64,000 nucleotides of DNA from Streptomyces koelreuteriae (GTDB lineage: Bacteria > Actinomycetota > Actinomycetes > Streptomycetales > Streptomycetaceae), in assembly GCF_018604545.1 (NCBI RefSeq), contig NZ_CP075896.1, forward strand, positions 7,130,001 through 7,194,000, written 5' to 3'. Below the pieces are notes generated by a model. It made no database searches, was not told the DNA's origin, and saw nothing but the letters and a program-made list of their open reading frames with translations. A program made the position numbers and the translations under genes. Within the stretch, counting starts at the first letter, position 1; every line of letters begins with the position of its first letter. This document shows, piece after piece, positions 9,995 through 18,533 of the stretch.

Positions 9995-10039
9995 ACTGAA
10001 CCGCACCACGGCGCACTGCGGGTCGTGATGCGGTTCAGT
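9995..10039 (-). terminator. Hairpin terminator downstream of the 144-aa gene
   Basis: A perfect 11-bp inverted repeat (ACTGAACCGCA, 9995-10005, and TGCGGTTCAGT, 10029-10039), extended inward by four more pairs after one mismatch, stands about 40 bp beyond the stop of the 144-aa minus-strand gene. The rest of the gap 9871-10076 shows nothing else I can name. Confidence 0.55.
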
Positions 10040-10076
10040 CACGGGTGTGGAGCGAGCAGGCCGGGAAGACCCGCGC

Positions 10077-10511
10077 TCAGGCCGCCTGGCGGCGCATGAC
10101 GGGGACCCTGATCGGGCGCGAGCCCGGGCCGCCGACGTGCGAGAAGGGCTGGGTCCGCCAGTCGAGCCCCTGAGGGAGCGTCAACAGCAGGGCGGTGTCC
10201 TGCTCCTGCGGATCCGCGGACTCGTCCGCGGGGCGGGCGTCCGTGGCCTTGCGGCCGGTGCCGGCACAGACCGTGAGTCCGAACGGGTTCCACGGCGAGG
10301 CGCACAGCGCGTGCTCCGGCAGAACCTCTTCGTCCGCCAGCAGCGCGATGGGCTGAGCGCAGTCCGGGCAGACGACCCGGAACATCTCGAAGGTGTCGTA
10401 GAAGTCGAGCTCGTCGTCGAAGGCGTCGGGTTCGACGCCCTCCGGCTCGGGCTCGACGACGAGCTGAGGCCGCTTGGGCGCGGTGCGACCAGGGCGCTTA
10501 AGACTCTGCAT
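10077..10511 (-). CDS. Conserved Streptomyces hypothetical protein with CPDC motif
   Basis: This 144-aa soluble protein has a basic N-terminus (QSLKRPGRTAPKRPQ), an acidic stretch near 20-40 and a central CPDC motif with two more cysteines about 23 and 35 residues later (ALCASPW and TVCAGTG), which could form a small metal site. The C-terminus is basic. A good ribosome site (GGGGGAG) stands 7-8 bp before the ATG. It is divergent from the Lrp-type regulator across a 268-bp gap, so that regulator might control it. Function is unknown. Confidence 0.7.
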   Translation of the reverse strand: MQSLKRPGRTAPKRPQLVVEPEPEGVEPDAFDDELDFYDTFEMFRVVCPDCAQPIALLADEEVLPEHALCASPWNPFGLTVCAGTGRKATDARPADESADPQEQDTALLLTLPQGLDWRTQPFSHVGGPGSRPIRVPVMRRQAA

Positions 10512-10765
10512 TGGGTTCTCCCCCTCGGACTGGGCCGTATCGGCGCTGAGGCCTCGGCCACAGCAAGCACTTCCCGTCCCCTCTCGGCGGTAATCACGAG
10601 AACATCACGGAGACTGTTCGAGCACTGTGGCGTTCGTCACATGCCGCGCGCAGGTGCCCACTGCGGTGGGTTTGTCCCCCGGACGGCTGACCCCCGGCTT
10701 CCGGCCACATCACGAACCGGGCATGACCTGCGCTGCTCAGGTATCGGAGGAGATCAACGGCACTG

Positions 10766-10771
10766 TAGGTT
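10766..10771 (+). promoter_or_regulatory. -10 box suggesting a leaderless lrp-type mRNA
   Basis: TAGGTT matches the streptomycete -10 consensus TAGRRT and ends 8 bp before the ATG at 10780. Transcription would therefore begin at or next to the start codon. No Shine-Dalgarno sequence precedes the ATG at normal spacing, which fits a leaderless mRNA. No convincing -35 box is visible. Confidence 0.4.
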
Positions 10772-10779
10772 CTTGCGCC

Positions 10780-11220
10780 ATGGAGGAGCTGGACCGACAG
10801 ATCGTGCAGCTGCTCGTCAAGGACGGGCGGATGAGCTACACCGACCTGGGCAAGGCCACGGGCCTGTCCACGTCGGCCGTGCACCAGCGGGTGCGCCGGC
10901 TGGAGCAGCGCGGCGTCATCCGCGGCTATGCCGCGGTCGTCGACCCGGAGGCGGTCGGGCTGCCCATGACCGCGTTCATCTCGGTCAAACCGTTCGACCC
11001 CAGCGCGCCCGACGACATCGCGGAGCGGCTCGCGGGCGTGCCGGAGATCGAGGCCTGCCACAGTGTCGCGGGCGACGAGAACTACATCCTCAAGGTGCGG
11101 GTCTCGACCCCGCACGAGCTGGAGGAACTGCTCGCCCGGGTGCGGTCGTTGGCAGGGGTCTCGACGCGGACGACGGTGGTCCTGTCCACGCCCTATGAGG
11201 CGCGGCCGCCGCGGATCTGA
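10780..11220 (+). CDS. Lrp/AsnC-family transcriptional regulator
   Basis: This 146-aa regulator has an N-terminal winged helix-turn-helix (LDRQIVQLLVKDGRMSYTDL, then LSTSAVHQRVRRLEQRGVI) and a C-terminal RAM/AsnC ligand domain (about 65-140) with the characteristic GDENYILKVRV. Such proteins form octamers or discs that sense amino acids. The ATG at 10780 gives the standard family length; an in-frame ATG upstream would add about 19 residues not expected in the family. Its targets may include the divergent 144-aa gene or the amidohydrolase 66 bp downstream. A TAGGTT -10 box suggests leaderless translation. Confidence 0.93.
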   Translation: MEELDRQIVQLLVKDGRMSYTDLGKATGLSTSAVHQRVRRLEQRGVIRGYAAVVDPEAVGLPMTAFISVKPFDPSAPDDIAERLAGVPEIEACHSVAGDENYILKVRVSTPHELEELLARVRSLAGVSTRTTVVLSTPYEARPPRI

Positions 11221-11286
11221 GCGCCGCCCGGCCTGGAAGGCCACCCTTGTTCGGAGCGACCCGGGTCAGGCGCGAGACTGTTGTCC

Positions 11287-12888
11287 ATGAGTGAGTCCAG
11301 CGCCCCGTCGAAGACCGTCCTGCTCCGTCGTGGAGAGGTGCACAGCCCCGCCGATCCGTTCGCCACGGCGATGGTCGTGGAACGCGGGCAGATCGCCTGG
11401 GTGGGGTCGGAGGGGGCCGCCGACGCCTTCGTGGACGGCGTCGACGAGGTGATCGACCTGGACGGCGGGTTGGTCACTCCGGCGTTCACCGATGCGCATG
11501 TGCACACCACGGCCACCGGCCTCGCGCTCACCGGCCTCGATCTGTCGGCCGCTCCCTCGCTCGAGGCCGCCCTGGCCCTCGTACGGGACTTCGCCGCCTC
11601 CCGGCCGGACGACCGTGTCCTGCTCGGACACGGCTGGGACGCCGCCCGCTGGCCCGGCGGCCGCCCCCCGACCCGTGCGGAGCTGGACGAGGCCGCCGGA
11701 CACCGGCCCCTCTACCTCAGCCGGATCGACGTCCACTCGGCGGTCGTCACCACGGCCCTGCTCGACCTGGTTCCCGGCGTCGCCCGCGCCGACGGACCCC
11801 TCACCGCCGACGCCCACCATGCCGTACGGGCCGCGGCGTTCGCGGGCGTGACGCCTCAGCAGCGCGTCGACGCGCAGCGCGCCGCTCTCGCGCACGCCGT
11901 CTCCCTCGGCATCGGCACGGTCCATGAGTGCGCCGGCCCGGAGATCTCCTCCGAGGACGACTTCACCGGCCTGCTGCGCCTGGCCGGCGGGGAAGCAGGG
12001 CCGCGCGTCGTCGGCTACTGGGCCGAGCGGGACGTCGCCAAGGCCCGGGAGCTGGGCGCGGTCGGCGCCGCGGGCGACCTGTTCGTCGACGGCGCCCTCG
12101 GCTCGCACACGGCCTGTCTGCACCAGCCGTACGCCGACGCCGGCCACACGGGCAACGCCTACCTGGACGCCGACGCCGTGGGCGCCCATGTCATCGCCTG
12201 CACCGAGGCGGGTCTCCAGGCCGGCTTCCACGCCATCGGCGACGCGGCGGTGGACGCCGTGGTCGAGGGCGTGCGCACCGCCGCCGAGAAGCTGGGCCTC
12301 GCCCGCGTCCGCGCCGCCCGCCACCGCGTCGAGCACGCCGAGATGCTCACCCCGGACGCGATCACGGCCTTCGCCGAACTCGGCCTCACCGCCTCCGTGC
12401 AGCCCGCCTTCGACGCCCTGTGGGGCGGCGAGGACGGCATGTACGCACAGCGGCTGGGCGCCGGGCGGGCGCGTGCGCTGAACCCGTTCGCGGCCCTGCT
12501 GCGCGCCGGTGTCCCGCTCGCCTTCGGCTCCGACAGCCCGGTCACCCCGCTCGACCCCTGGGGCACGGTCCGGGCCGCCGCCTTCCACCGCACGCCGGAG
12601 CACCGCGTCTCCGTGCGCGCCGCGTTCACGGCGCACACGCGCGGCGGCTGGCGGGCCGTGGGGCGGGACGACGCGGGCGTCCTGGTGCCGGGCGCCCCCG
12701 CCGACTACGCGGTGTGGCACACCGGCGAGCTCGTGGTGCAGGCCCCGGACGACCGGGTCGCCCGCTGGTCCACGGACCCCCGCTCCGGCACCCCGGGCCT
12801 GCCCGACCTCACACCGGGCCGCGACCTGCCCGTCTGTCTGCGCACCGTGGTGGGCGGACGCACGGTCTTCGTACGGCCGGGCGAGTGA
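11287..12888 (+). CDS. Metal-dependent amidohydrolase (YtcJ-like, amidohydrolase family 3)
   Basis: This 533-aa cytosolic hydrolase has an N-terminal beta-sandwich (about 1-65), then a TIM-barrel with the metal-binding FTDAHVHT (residues ~73-80), the central AIGDAAVDA, RVEHAEML and GSDSPVTPLDPW motifs, and a C-terminal beta-sandwich ending VGGRTVFVRPGE. This pattern is the YtcJ-like branch of amidohydrolase family 3, which hydrolyses N-substituted or formamide-like substrates; the real substrate is unknown. The ATG at 11287 is preferred over a TTG at 11281. A GAGACT motif (11274-11279) close to the start may be a -10 box. Confidence 0.88.
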   Translation: MSESSAPSKTVLLRRGEVHSPADPFATAMVVERGQIAWVGSEGAADAFVDGVDEVIDLDGGLVTPAFTDAHVHTTATGLALTGLDLSAAPSLEAALALVRDFAASRPDDRVLLGHGWDAARWPGGRPPTRAELDEAAGHRPLYLSRIDVHSAVVTTALLDLVPGVARADGPLTADAHHAVRAAAFAGVTPQQRVDAQRAALAHAVSLGIGTVHECAGPEISSEDDFTGLLRLAGGEAGPRVVGYWAERDVAKARELGAVGAAGDLFVDGALGSHTACLHQPYADAGHTGNAYLDADAVGAHVIACTEAGLQAGFHAIGDAAVDAVVEGVRTAAEKLGLARVRAARHRVEHAEMLTPDAITAFAELGLTASVQPAFDALWGGEDGMYAQRLGAGRARALNPFAALLRAGVPLAFGSDSPVTPLDPWGTVRAAAFHRTPEHRVSVRAAFTAHTRGGWRAVGRDDAGVLVPGAPADYAVWHTGELVVQAPDDRVARWSTDPRSGTPGLPDLTPGRDLPVCLRTVVGGRTVFVRPGE

Positions 12889-12997
12889 TCTACGGGGGTG
12901 GCGCGCATGAGATCGTGTGCCACGCCCCCGGCGCGCGACCTGCGCATCCTCCGCACTGACCAGGCCTTTGCCGGACAATGCGCAGGTCAAACGGCTG

Positions 12998-13028
12998 TTG
13001 ACAGGCAGCCGCAGGTGGCCGGTAGGTT
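12998..13028 (+). promoter_or_regulatory. Strong vegetative-type promoter with a long untranslated run
   Basis: TTGACA (12998-13003) and TAGGTT (13023-13028) are separated by 19 bp and fit the HrdB consensus well. The next good start codon is ppm1 at 13421, so transcription would give a leader of nearly 390 nt or a separate small RNA. In the 532-bp gap 12889-13420 I see no convincing coding frame and no recognisable RNA family. Confidence 0.45.
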
Positions 13029-13420
13029 CGGCGGAGTCCACCACCGGACGCCCGACCGGGAACGTCCGCGCACTCGCCGCAGCGCCGCCGGGTCAGGGAC
13101 GGTGTGCCGCAGCGGGCACCGCCACTGGGAGCCAGGCTCAGGCCGGCACAGCGCCGAGGGAACGTTCCGGCCGGTCGGGGAGGTGTGACCCGGGAGGGGC
13201 CCGGACGCTCAGTAGACAACGGCTTTCGGTCGATCCGCAGCCAGCGGGTCCCAGGTCGGCCCGAAGGGCGCCGGGCCCCCATCCGCCGTACGCTCGTCCG
13301 CGAAAGCGCATTCTTACCCGCGCCTCGCGGATTCGACACCCCTGTTCGAACGTCCTGTCGCGTCATCGCAGGCCGGGCCCATTAAGGTGGATCCCTGCGT
13401 ACGGACTTGAAGGGGCATCA

Positions 13421-14224
13421 GTGAACGACGGCGACGGAACCCTCGCGGCAGGAGCCCAGGGGAGGAAGTTCGGCCCGCTCGGCACCGCCTTGGTGATCAT
13501 CCCGACCTACAACGAGGCGGAGAACATCAAGAGCATCGTCGGCCGGGTGCGCGAGGCCGTCCCCGAGGCGCACGTACTCGTGGCCGACGACAACAGCCCG
13601 GACGGCACGGGCAAGCTGGCCGACGAGCTGACGGTGGACGACGACCACGTCCATGTGCTGCACCGCAAGGGCAAGGAGGGCCTGGGCGCCGCCTACCTGG
13701 CGGGCTTCCGCTGGGGCCTGGAGCGCGACTACGGCGTGCTGATCGAGATGGACGCCGACGGCTCCCACCAGCCCGAGGAACTGCCCCGGCTGCTCACCGC
13801 CCTCAAGAGCGCCGACCTGGTACTCGGCTCGCGCTGGGTTCCCGGCGGCCGGGTGGTGAACTGGCCGAAGTCCCGTGAGGCGATCTCCCGGGGCGGCAGC
13901 CTCTACTCCCGTCTCGCGCTCGACCTGCCGCTGCGCGACATCACCGGCGGCTACCGGGCGTTCCGCCGCGAGACCCTGGAGGGCCTCGGGCTCGACGAGG
14001 TCGCTTCCCAGGGCTACTGCTTTCAGGTCGACCTGGCGCGTCGCTCGGTCAAGGCCGGCTACCACGTCGTCGAGGTGCCGATCACCTTCGTCGAGCGCGA
14101 GCACGGCGACTCCAAGATGAGCCGCGACATCCTCGTCGAGGCACTGTGGCGGGTCACGGCGTGGGGCGTGGGGGAGCGGGTCGGCAAGGTCACGGGGCGC
14201 GGCGGCAAGCAGGACCGGTCCTAG
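13421..14224 (+). CDS. ppm1: Polyprenol monophosphomannose synthase Ppm1
   Basis: This 267-aa GT2 glycosyltransferase transfers mannose from GDP-mannose to polyprenyl phosphate, giving the lipid donor for periplasmic protein O-mannosylation. The GT2 signatures are present: ALVIIPTYNEAENI, VADDNSPDGTG (first Asp motif), LIEMDADGSHQPEEL (DXD-like), and the C-terminal SQGYCFQVDL and VEREHGDSKMS. No Lnt-like domain is fused, unlike mycobacterial Ppm1. The GTG at 13421 has GAAGGGG 6 bp before it and gives the family length. It corresponds to S. coelicolor SCO1423, needed with Pmt for phiC31 receptor glycosylation. fxsA and rbpA nearby preserve the S. coelicolor order. Confidence 0.95.
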   Translation: MNDGDGTLAAGAQGRKFGPLGTALVIIPTYNEAENIKSIVGRVREAVPEAHVLVADDNSPDGTGKLADELTVDDDHVHVLHRKGKEGLGAAYLAGFRWGLERDYGVLIEMDADGSHQPEELPRLLTALKSADLVLGSRWVPGGRVVNWPKSREAISRGGSLYSRLALDLPLRDITGGYRAFRRETLEGLGLDEVASQGYCFQVDLARRSVKAGYHVVEVPITFVEREHGDSKMSRDILVEALWRVTAWGVGERVGKVTGRGGKQDRS

Positions 14225-14300
14225 CGGACGTCCGGGGGCGCTCAGGAGTGGCTGATCTGCCCTTATCCCGGACTGAGCCGGGTCCAGGCACACTGGAGGC

Positions 14301-14876
14301 ATGACGACTGGCGCTCAGACCCCCAGTACCCCTGCCCGGCCCCGGCGCTCCCGGCTGCGCACCTTCCTGCCGCTGGGGCTCGCGGCATGGCTCGTGCTGG
14401 AGATCTGGCTGCTCACGGTGGTCGCGGGGGCGTCCAGCGGGCTGGTGGTCCTCCTCGTCCTGCTCGCGGGCCTCGTCCTCGGCTCGGTCGTGATCAAGCG
14501 GGCCGGGCGGCGTGCCTTCCGGAACCTCTCCGAGGCGCTGCAACAGCAGCAGAGCGGTGCGATGCCCGCGGCGGCCCGGCCGAACAGCGAGGGCAACGGC
14601 CTGATGATGCTGGGCGGGCTGCTGCTGATCATCCCCGGCCTGGTGTCGGACGCGGTGGGTCTGCTCCTGCTGCTGCCGCCGGTCCAGAAGGCCGTGAGCC
14701 GCTTCGCCGAGAGCACCTTCGAGCGCAAGCTCCGCGAGGCCGACCCCGGCACCTTGGGCGGGGCGTTCCAGCAGGCCCGTATGCACCGCCCGGACGGCAA
14801 GGTCGTCCCGGGCGAGGTCATCAGGGACGAGCCGGGCGACGCACCCAGGGAGCAGCGCCCGCCGCTGACGCACTGA
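14301..14876 (+). CDS. fxsA: FxsA-family cytoplasmic membrane protein
   Basis: This 191-aa protein has an N-terminal basic stretch, two close transmembrane segments (FLPLGLAAWLVLEIWLLTVV and GLVVLLVLLAGLVLGSVVI), a cytosolic loop, a third hydrophobic segment (MMLGGLLLIIPGLVSDAVGL) with the FxsA hallmark PGLVSD, and a charged C-tail. E. coli FxsA suppresses F-plasmid exclusion of phage T7; the role in actinobacteria is not known. It lies 76 bp after ppm1 in the same direction and is convergent with rbpA across a strong bidirectional terminator. Confidence 0.9.
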   Translation: MTTGAQTPSTPARPRRSRLRTFLPLGLAAWLVLEIWLLTVVAGASSGLVVLLVLLAGLVLGSVVIKRAGRRAFRNLSEALQQQQSGAMPAAARPNSEGNGLMMLGGLLLIIPGLVSDAVGLLLLLPPVQKAVSRFAESTFERKLREADPGTLGGAFQQARMHRPDGKVVPGEVIRDEPGDAPREQRPPLTH

Positions 14877-14970
14877 CTGTCCGGGCGCCCGGGCGCCCGG
14901 ACCCGATGGCAGGGCACCCGGTCCGGCCAGGTCGGGCACACATGAGCATGTGAGCACGCGAGCAGGAAAA

Positions 14971-15009
14971 AACCGCGGGCGCCGTACATGACGTACGGCG
15001 CCCGCGGTT
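14971..15009. terminator. Bidirectional terminator between fxsA and rbpA
   Basis: A perfect 17-bp inverted repeat (AACCGCGGGCGCCGTAC at 14971-14987 with its complement at 14993-15009) has a 5-nt loop and an A-run on its left flank, giving a U-tract for rbpA transcripts. It sits between the convergent stops at 14876 and 15042. Confidence 0.85.
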
Positions 15010-15041
15010 CTGATGCGCTGTTCGGCCAGGGCCGAAGAGGG

Positions 15042-15419
15042 TCAGGCCGACTTGCGGCTGCTGTCCCGGGGATGAATCGCGATGTTCATCGCACCGGAGC
15101 GCAGCACCGCCAGACGCTCCTCGAGGACCTCTTCGAGCTCCTCACGGGTGCGCCGCTCCATCAGCATGTCCCAATGCGTACGCGCGGGCTTGCCCTTCTT
15201 CTCTTCCGGGACATCGCCGTCCACGAGGAGTGCCTGGGCCCCGCAGACCTTGCACTCCCACTCCGGCGGGATCTCCGCCTCGACCGAGAAGGGCATCTCG
15301 AACCGGTGCCCCTTCTCGCATGCGTACTCCACGGCCTGGCGCGGAGCCAAGTCGATGCCGCGGTCCGTCTCGTAGCTGGTCACCACGAGGCGCGTGCCGC
15401 GAAGAGCTCGCTCACTCAT
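15042..15419 (-). CDS. rbpA: RNA polymerase-binding protein RbpA
   Basis: This 125-aa actinobacterial transcription factor binds RNA polymerase and the principal sigma factor HrdB, stabilises open complexes and affects rifampicin response. Visible parts are the N-terminal tail (MSERALRGTRLVVTSYETDR), the zinc-binding core with YACEKGHRFEMPF and ECKVCGAQ, the basic linker EEKKGKPARTHWDML, and the C-terminal sigma-interacting helices (RRTREELEEVLEERLAVLRS). It is nearly identical to S. coelicolor RbpA (SCO1421). Its upstream region carries a clear sigma-R promoter, consistent with known induction under thiol stress. Confidence 0.98.
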   Translation of the reverse strand: MSERALRGTRLVVTSYETDRGIDLAPRQAVEYACEKGHRFEMPFSVEAEIPPEWECKVCGAQALLVDGDVPEEKKGKPARTHWDMLMERRTREELEEVLEERLAVLRSGAMNIAIHPRDSSRKSA

Positions 15420-15479
15420 GAATCGTGCCTCCCGGGCTTGTCGCCCACAGGACAGGTGTCGCTGTCGTCGTCATCCGGT

Positions 15480-15507
15480 CAACGTCCGGTCGGCGGTAAA
15501 GATTCCC
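15480..15507 (-). promoter_or_regulatory. Sigma-R promoter of rbpA
   Basis: On the minus strand GGGAAT (15502-15507), an 18-bp spacer and GTTG (15480-15483) match the Streptomyces SigR consensus (GGAAT-N18-GTT) exactly. It lies 61-88 bp upstream of the rbpA start. The known S. coelicolor rbpA is a SigR target, so this is strong support for disulfide-stress control. Confidence 0.85.
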
Positions 15508-15697
15508 GTTCCGAGTCCCGTTCCGGGTCATGCGTCGCCGTCGTAGCCGCAGCCTTGTCAACCCTTGCAGTACCCACCAGCGCCCGGTTTGTCACATCTG
15601 CTAGCAGATGTAACCCAGCGTTTCGGCATCTTTGACGCGCAGTAACGGTACGCCTGGCAGGCCAAACGCGTACACTACAGCCCTTTCGCGCCGAGTG

Positions 15698-17044
15698 CTA
15701 AATCTTGTCAGGAACCGGATTCCCCGCTTCACGGATCGCACGCCCCACGGGTACCCGCAGGAGCAGGACGAATCCGATGACGAAGAAGCCGACCAGCGAG
15801 ATGATCGCGTCCCGGTAGCTCCCGGTGAGCTGGTAGGTGAGCCCGAACAGCAGGGGCCCGAGCCAGCTCATGCCGCGGTCGCTCATCTCGTACGCCGCGA
15901 AGTACTCGGCCTCCTTCCCCGGCGGGACGAGGTGGGAGAACAGGGAGCGGGACAGCGCCTGGCTGCCGCCGAGGACCAGGCCGATCCCGGCGGCCAGGAC
16001 GAAGAACCACACCGGCGCCCCGGCCGGCAGGAAGAATCCGGCCGCCAGCGTCACCGTCCACGCGACCAGCGAGCCGAGGATGGTGCGCTTGGCCCCGTAG
16101 GTCCGGGCCAGCCGGCCCATCGTCAGCGCGCCCGCCACCGCCAGCACCTGCACCAGCAGGATGGCGCCGATCAGGGTGGACTGCCCGAGGCCCAGTTCCT
16201 TCGAGCCGTAGACCGAGGCCTGGGAGATCACCGTCTGGATGCCGTCGTTGTAGACGAGGTATGCGAGCAGGAAGGCCAGGGTCAGTGGGTGGCGGCGCAT
16301 GTCGCGGACGGTCGCCGCGAGCTGCCGGAAGCCGGGGAGTGCTCCCTCGCGCGCGGCGGCCCTGCGGTCGCGCAGCCGCCGGAGCGGGATGAGGGCGAAC
16401 GCGCCCCACCACAGACCGGCCGACGCCAGGCAGATGCGGACCGCCGTGCTCTCGGAGATGCCGAAGCTCTCGTGCCCCGTATAGAGGACGAGGTTGGCGA
16501 CGAGGACCAGCGATCCCGAGGCGTAGCCGAAGGCCCAGCCGCGGGAGGAGACCGCGTCCCGTTGCTCGGGCGGGGCGATCTGCGGCAGATAGGAGTTGTA
16601 GAGCATCATCGCCACGGACTGGGCCGCGTTCGCGACGACCAGGAGGGCCCCGCCCAGCAGATAGCGGTCGCCGTCCAGGAAGAACATGGCCGCCGTGGCC
16701 GTGGCGCCCGTGTAGGCGGCGATCGCGAGCAGCGGCTTCTTGCGGCCGGTGCGGTCGGCGGCGGCGCCCACCAAGGGCATCACCAGCACGGCCACGATCA
16801 CCGACAGGGACACCGAGTACGCGAAGAAGGCCCCGGCGCGCACCGGGATCCCGAGGGGGTGGACGTACCCCTCGGCGTCGGCGGCCGACTCGGCGACCGA
16901 GGTCAGATAGGGGCCCAGGAAGACGGTGAGCACGCTCGTCGAGTAGACGGAGCACGCCCAGTCGTAGAAGTACCAGCCGCGCTGCTCGCGTTTGAGATCA
17001 GCCGCCCCGTCGTCCTGCGGTGTCCGCACGGTGTCGGTGCCCAC
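15698..17044 (-). CDS. MFS transporter, Atg22-like
   Basis: This 448-aa integral membrane protein has about 12 transmembrane helices. The N-terminal QRGWYFYDWACSVYSTSVLT is characteristic of the vacuole-effluxer Atg22-like MFS group, and ADRTGRKKPLLAIAAYTG is the family loop 2-3 motif. Fungal Atg22 exports amino acids from the vacuole; bacterial substrates are unknown. It lies upstream of rbpA on the same strand with a 278-bp gap holding the SigR promoter, and 49 bp downstream of the GDPD gene, so it may be the last gene of a yczE-GDPD-MFS transcript. Confidence 0.88.
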   Translation of the reverse strand: MGTDTVRTPQDDGAADLKREQRGWYFYDWACSVYSTSVLTVFLGPYLTSVAESAADAEGYVHPLGIPVRAGAFFAYSVSLSVIVAVLVMPLVGAAADRTGRKKPLLAIAAYTGATATAAMFFLDGDRYLLGGALLVVANAAQSVAMMLYNSYLPQIAPPEQRDAVSSRGWAFGYASGSLVLVANLVLYTGHESFGISESTAVRICLASAGLWWGAFALIPLRRLRDRRAAAREGALPGFRQLAATVRDMRRHPLTLAFLLAYLVYNDGIQTVISQASVYGSKELGLGQSTLIGAILLVQVLAVAGALTMGRLARTYGAKRTILGSLVAWTVTLAAGFFLPAGAPVWFFVLAAGIGLVLGGSQALSRSLFSHLVPPGKEAEYFAAYEMSDRGMSWLGPLLFGLTYQLTGSYRDAIISLVGFFVIGFVLLLRVPVGRAIREAGNPVPDKI

Positions 17045-17093
17045 CCGTGCCCTCGCTTCCCCGTGAACGCGCGGAGGGCGGCGGGGCGGGGTG

Positions 17094-17861
17094 TCAGACC
17101 CAGACGCCGCGGTCCTCCATGACCTTGCGCAACGTGTCGATGTGATCGGTCATGATGCCATCCACACCCAGGTCCAGGAGCCGGTGCATGCCCTCGGGGT
17201 CGTTGACGGTCCACACATGCACCTGGAGCCCGCGGGCGTGGGCGGCGTGCAGGAAGCGGCGGTCCACGACCTGGATGCCGGACTGGATCTCGGGGACCTG
17301 GGCAGCGACCGCCGAGCGGCGCACCGCGGCGGGCAGCCCCCAGGAGCGCAGCCGCAGGTTGAGCACGCCCCGGGTGCCGTACGACGTGGCCAGACGCGGG
17401 CCGGCCAGCCGCTGGGCGCGCACCACGCGGGCCTCGGAGAACGAGCCGAGGCAGATCCGGTCCCAGGCGTCCGTGCGCCCGACCAGGTCCAGGAAGGGCA
17501 GCAGGGCGGCCTCCGCCTTGACGTCCACGTTCCAGCGCACCTCGGGGAAGGTCTCCAGGAGCTCCTCGAAGAGGGGCAGCGGCTCCTGGCCCGCCACGCG
17601 CGCGTGCCGTATCTCGTCCCACGGCAGGTCGGCGATCCGGCCGGCGCCGTCCGTCACCCGGTCCAGGGTCGCGTCGTGGAAGGCGACGAGCTTGCCGTCC
17701 CGGGTGGTGTGGACGTCGGTCTCGATGTACCGGTAGCCCGCCTCGACGGCGCACCGGAACTGCCGCACGGTGTTCTCCAGGCCGTCCGCGGCCCCGCCCC
17801 GGTGGGCGAAGGCGATGGGGCCGGGGTGGTCGAGATAGGGATGGCGTATCCGCGGGGTCAC
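17094..17861 (-). CDS. Glycerophosphodiester phosphodiesterase
   Basis: This 255-aa enzyme of the GDPD family hydrolyses glycerophosphodiesters to glycerol 3-phosphate and an alcohol. The catalytic signature is clear: AFAHRGGAADGLENTVRQF (His-Arg, then Glu-Asn), IETDVHTTRDGKLVAFHD with the E-x-D metal ligands and second His, and later VDVKAE. The C-terminus has VHVWTVNDPE and GVDGIMTDHID, also family hallmarks. No signal peptide is visible, so it should be cytosolic. The GTG at 17861 overlaps the yczE-like stop (GTGA), indicating translational coupling. Confidence 0.93.
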   Translation of the reverse strand: MTPRIRHPYLDHPGPIAFAHRGGAADGLENTVRQFRCAVEAGYRYIETDVHTTRDGKLVAFHDATLDRVTDGAGRIADLPWDEIRHARVAGQEPLPLFEELLETFPEVRWNVDVKAEAALLPFLDLVGRTDAWDRICLGSFSEARVVRAQRLAGPRLATSYGTRGVLNLRLRSWGLPAAVRRSAVAAQVPEIQSGIQVVDRRFLHAAHARGLQVHVWTVNDPEGMHRLLDLGVDGIMTDHIDTLRKVMEDRGVWV

Positions 17862-18511
17862 GGACGCAGTATCGCTCCTCGGGGTTGACCGGTGGCAACG
17901 ACCGTGCTGCCGCCGGATGCCGCGGGGACGGCGAACACGCGCAGGAACAGCTGGGCGAGCGGGCCGATCGAGACCGCGTAGAGCACGGTGCCGATGCCGA
18001 CGGTGCCGCCCAGGACGAAGCCCGTCGCCACGACCGTGAACTCGATGGCCGTGCGCACCACGCGGATCGAGACCCCCGTGCGCTGGTGCAGGCCCGTCAT
18101 CAGGCCGTCGCGCGGACCCGGGCCGAAGCGCGCCGCGATGTACAGGCCGGTCGCCGCGCCGTTCAGGACGATCCCCGCCACCAACAGCGTCACGCGCGCC
18201 ACCATCCCGTGCGCGTCGGGCACCAGGGCCAGTGTCGCGTCCATGGCCATGCCGATGACCAGCACGTTGGAGACCGTGCCCAGGCCCGGCCGCTGGCGCA
18301 GCGGGATCCAGGTGAGCAGCACCGCCGCGCCCACGATCGTCAGCACCACGCCGATCGACAGCCCCGTCCGTTCGGCGAGGCCCTGGTGCAGCACGTTCCA
18401 CGGCTCCAGTCCGAGCCCGGACCGGACGAGCAGCGCCGAACTCGCGCCGTACAGCGCGAGACCGGCGTAGAGCTGGGTCAGCCGCCGGGTGAGATGGCGC
18501 CGCGTGGCCAT
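17858..18511 (-). CDS. YczE-family membrane protein
   Basis: This 217-aa protein has about five transmembrane segments. The opening LTRRLTQLYAGLALYGASSA and GLGLEPWNVLHQGLA are typical of YczE/YyaS/YitT-like proteins, and FGPGPRDGLMTGLHQRTGVS is a second internal copy of that motif. YczE proteins are often encoded next to a divergent MocR regulator, as here (18612); the association has been linked to pyridoxal-type cofactor metabolism, but the transported molecule is unknown. The ATG at 18511 was chosen because the conserved region begins there. Confidence 0.88.
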   Translation of the reverse strand: MATRRHLTRRLTQLYAGLALYGASSALLVRSGLGLEPWNVLHQGLAERTGLSIGVVLTIVGAAVLLTWIPLRQRPGLGTVSNVLVIGMAMDATLALVPDAHGMVARVTLLVAGIVLNGAATGLYIAARFGPGPRDGLMTGLHQRTGVSIRVVRTAIEFTVVATGFVLGGTVGIGTVLYAVSIGPLAQLFLRVFAVPAASGGSTVVATGQPRGAILRP

Positions 18512-18533
18512 GATGTGCCCTCCAGTGGTGCGA

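Noticed and set aside
12917..13420. An upstream in-frame extension of ppm1 to an ATG near 12917
   Set aside because: The extension is Arg/Pro/Ser-rich without family similarity. The GTG at 13421 has a good ribosome site and gives the normal Ppm1 length.
14877..15041. A possible gene in the fxsA/rbpA gap
   Set aside because: The gap is taken up by a perfect bidirectional terminator and no frame of useful length is present.
15693..15701. GAGTGCTAA, identical to one half of a CIRCE heat-shock operator
   Set aside because: The matching TTAGCACTC half is absent at the 9-bp spacing, and the site lies at the 3' end of the MFS gene rather than before a chaperone gene.
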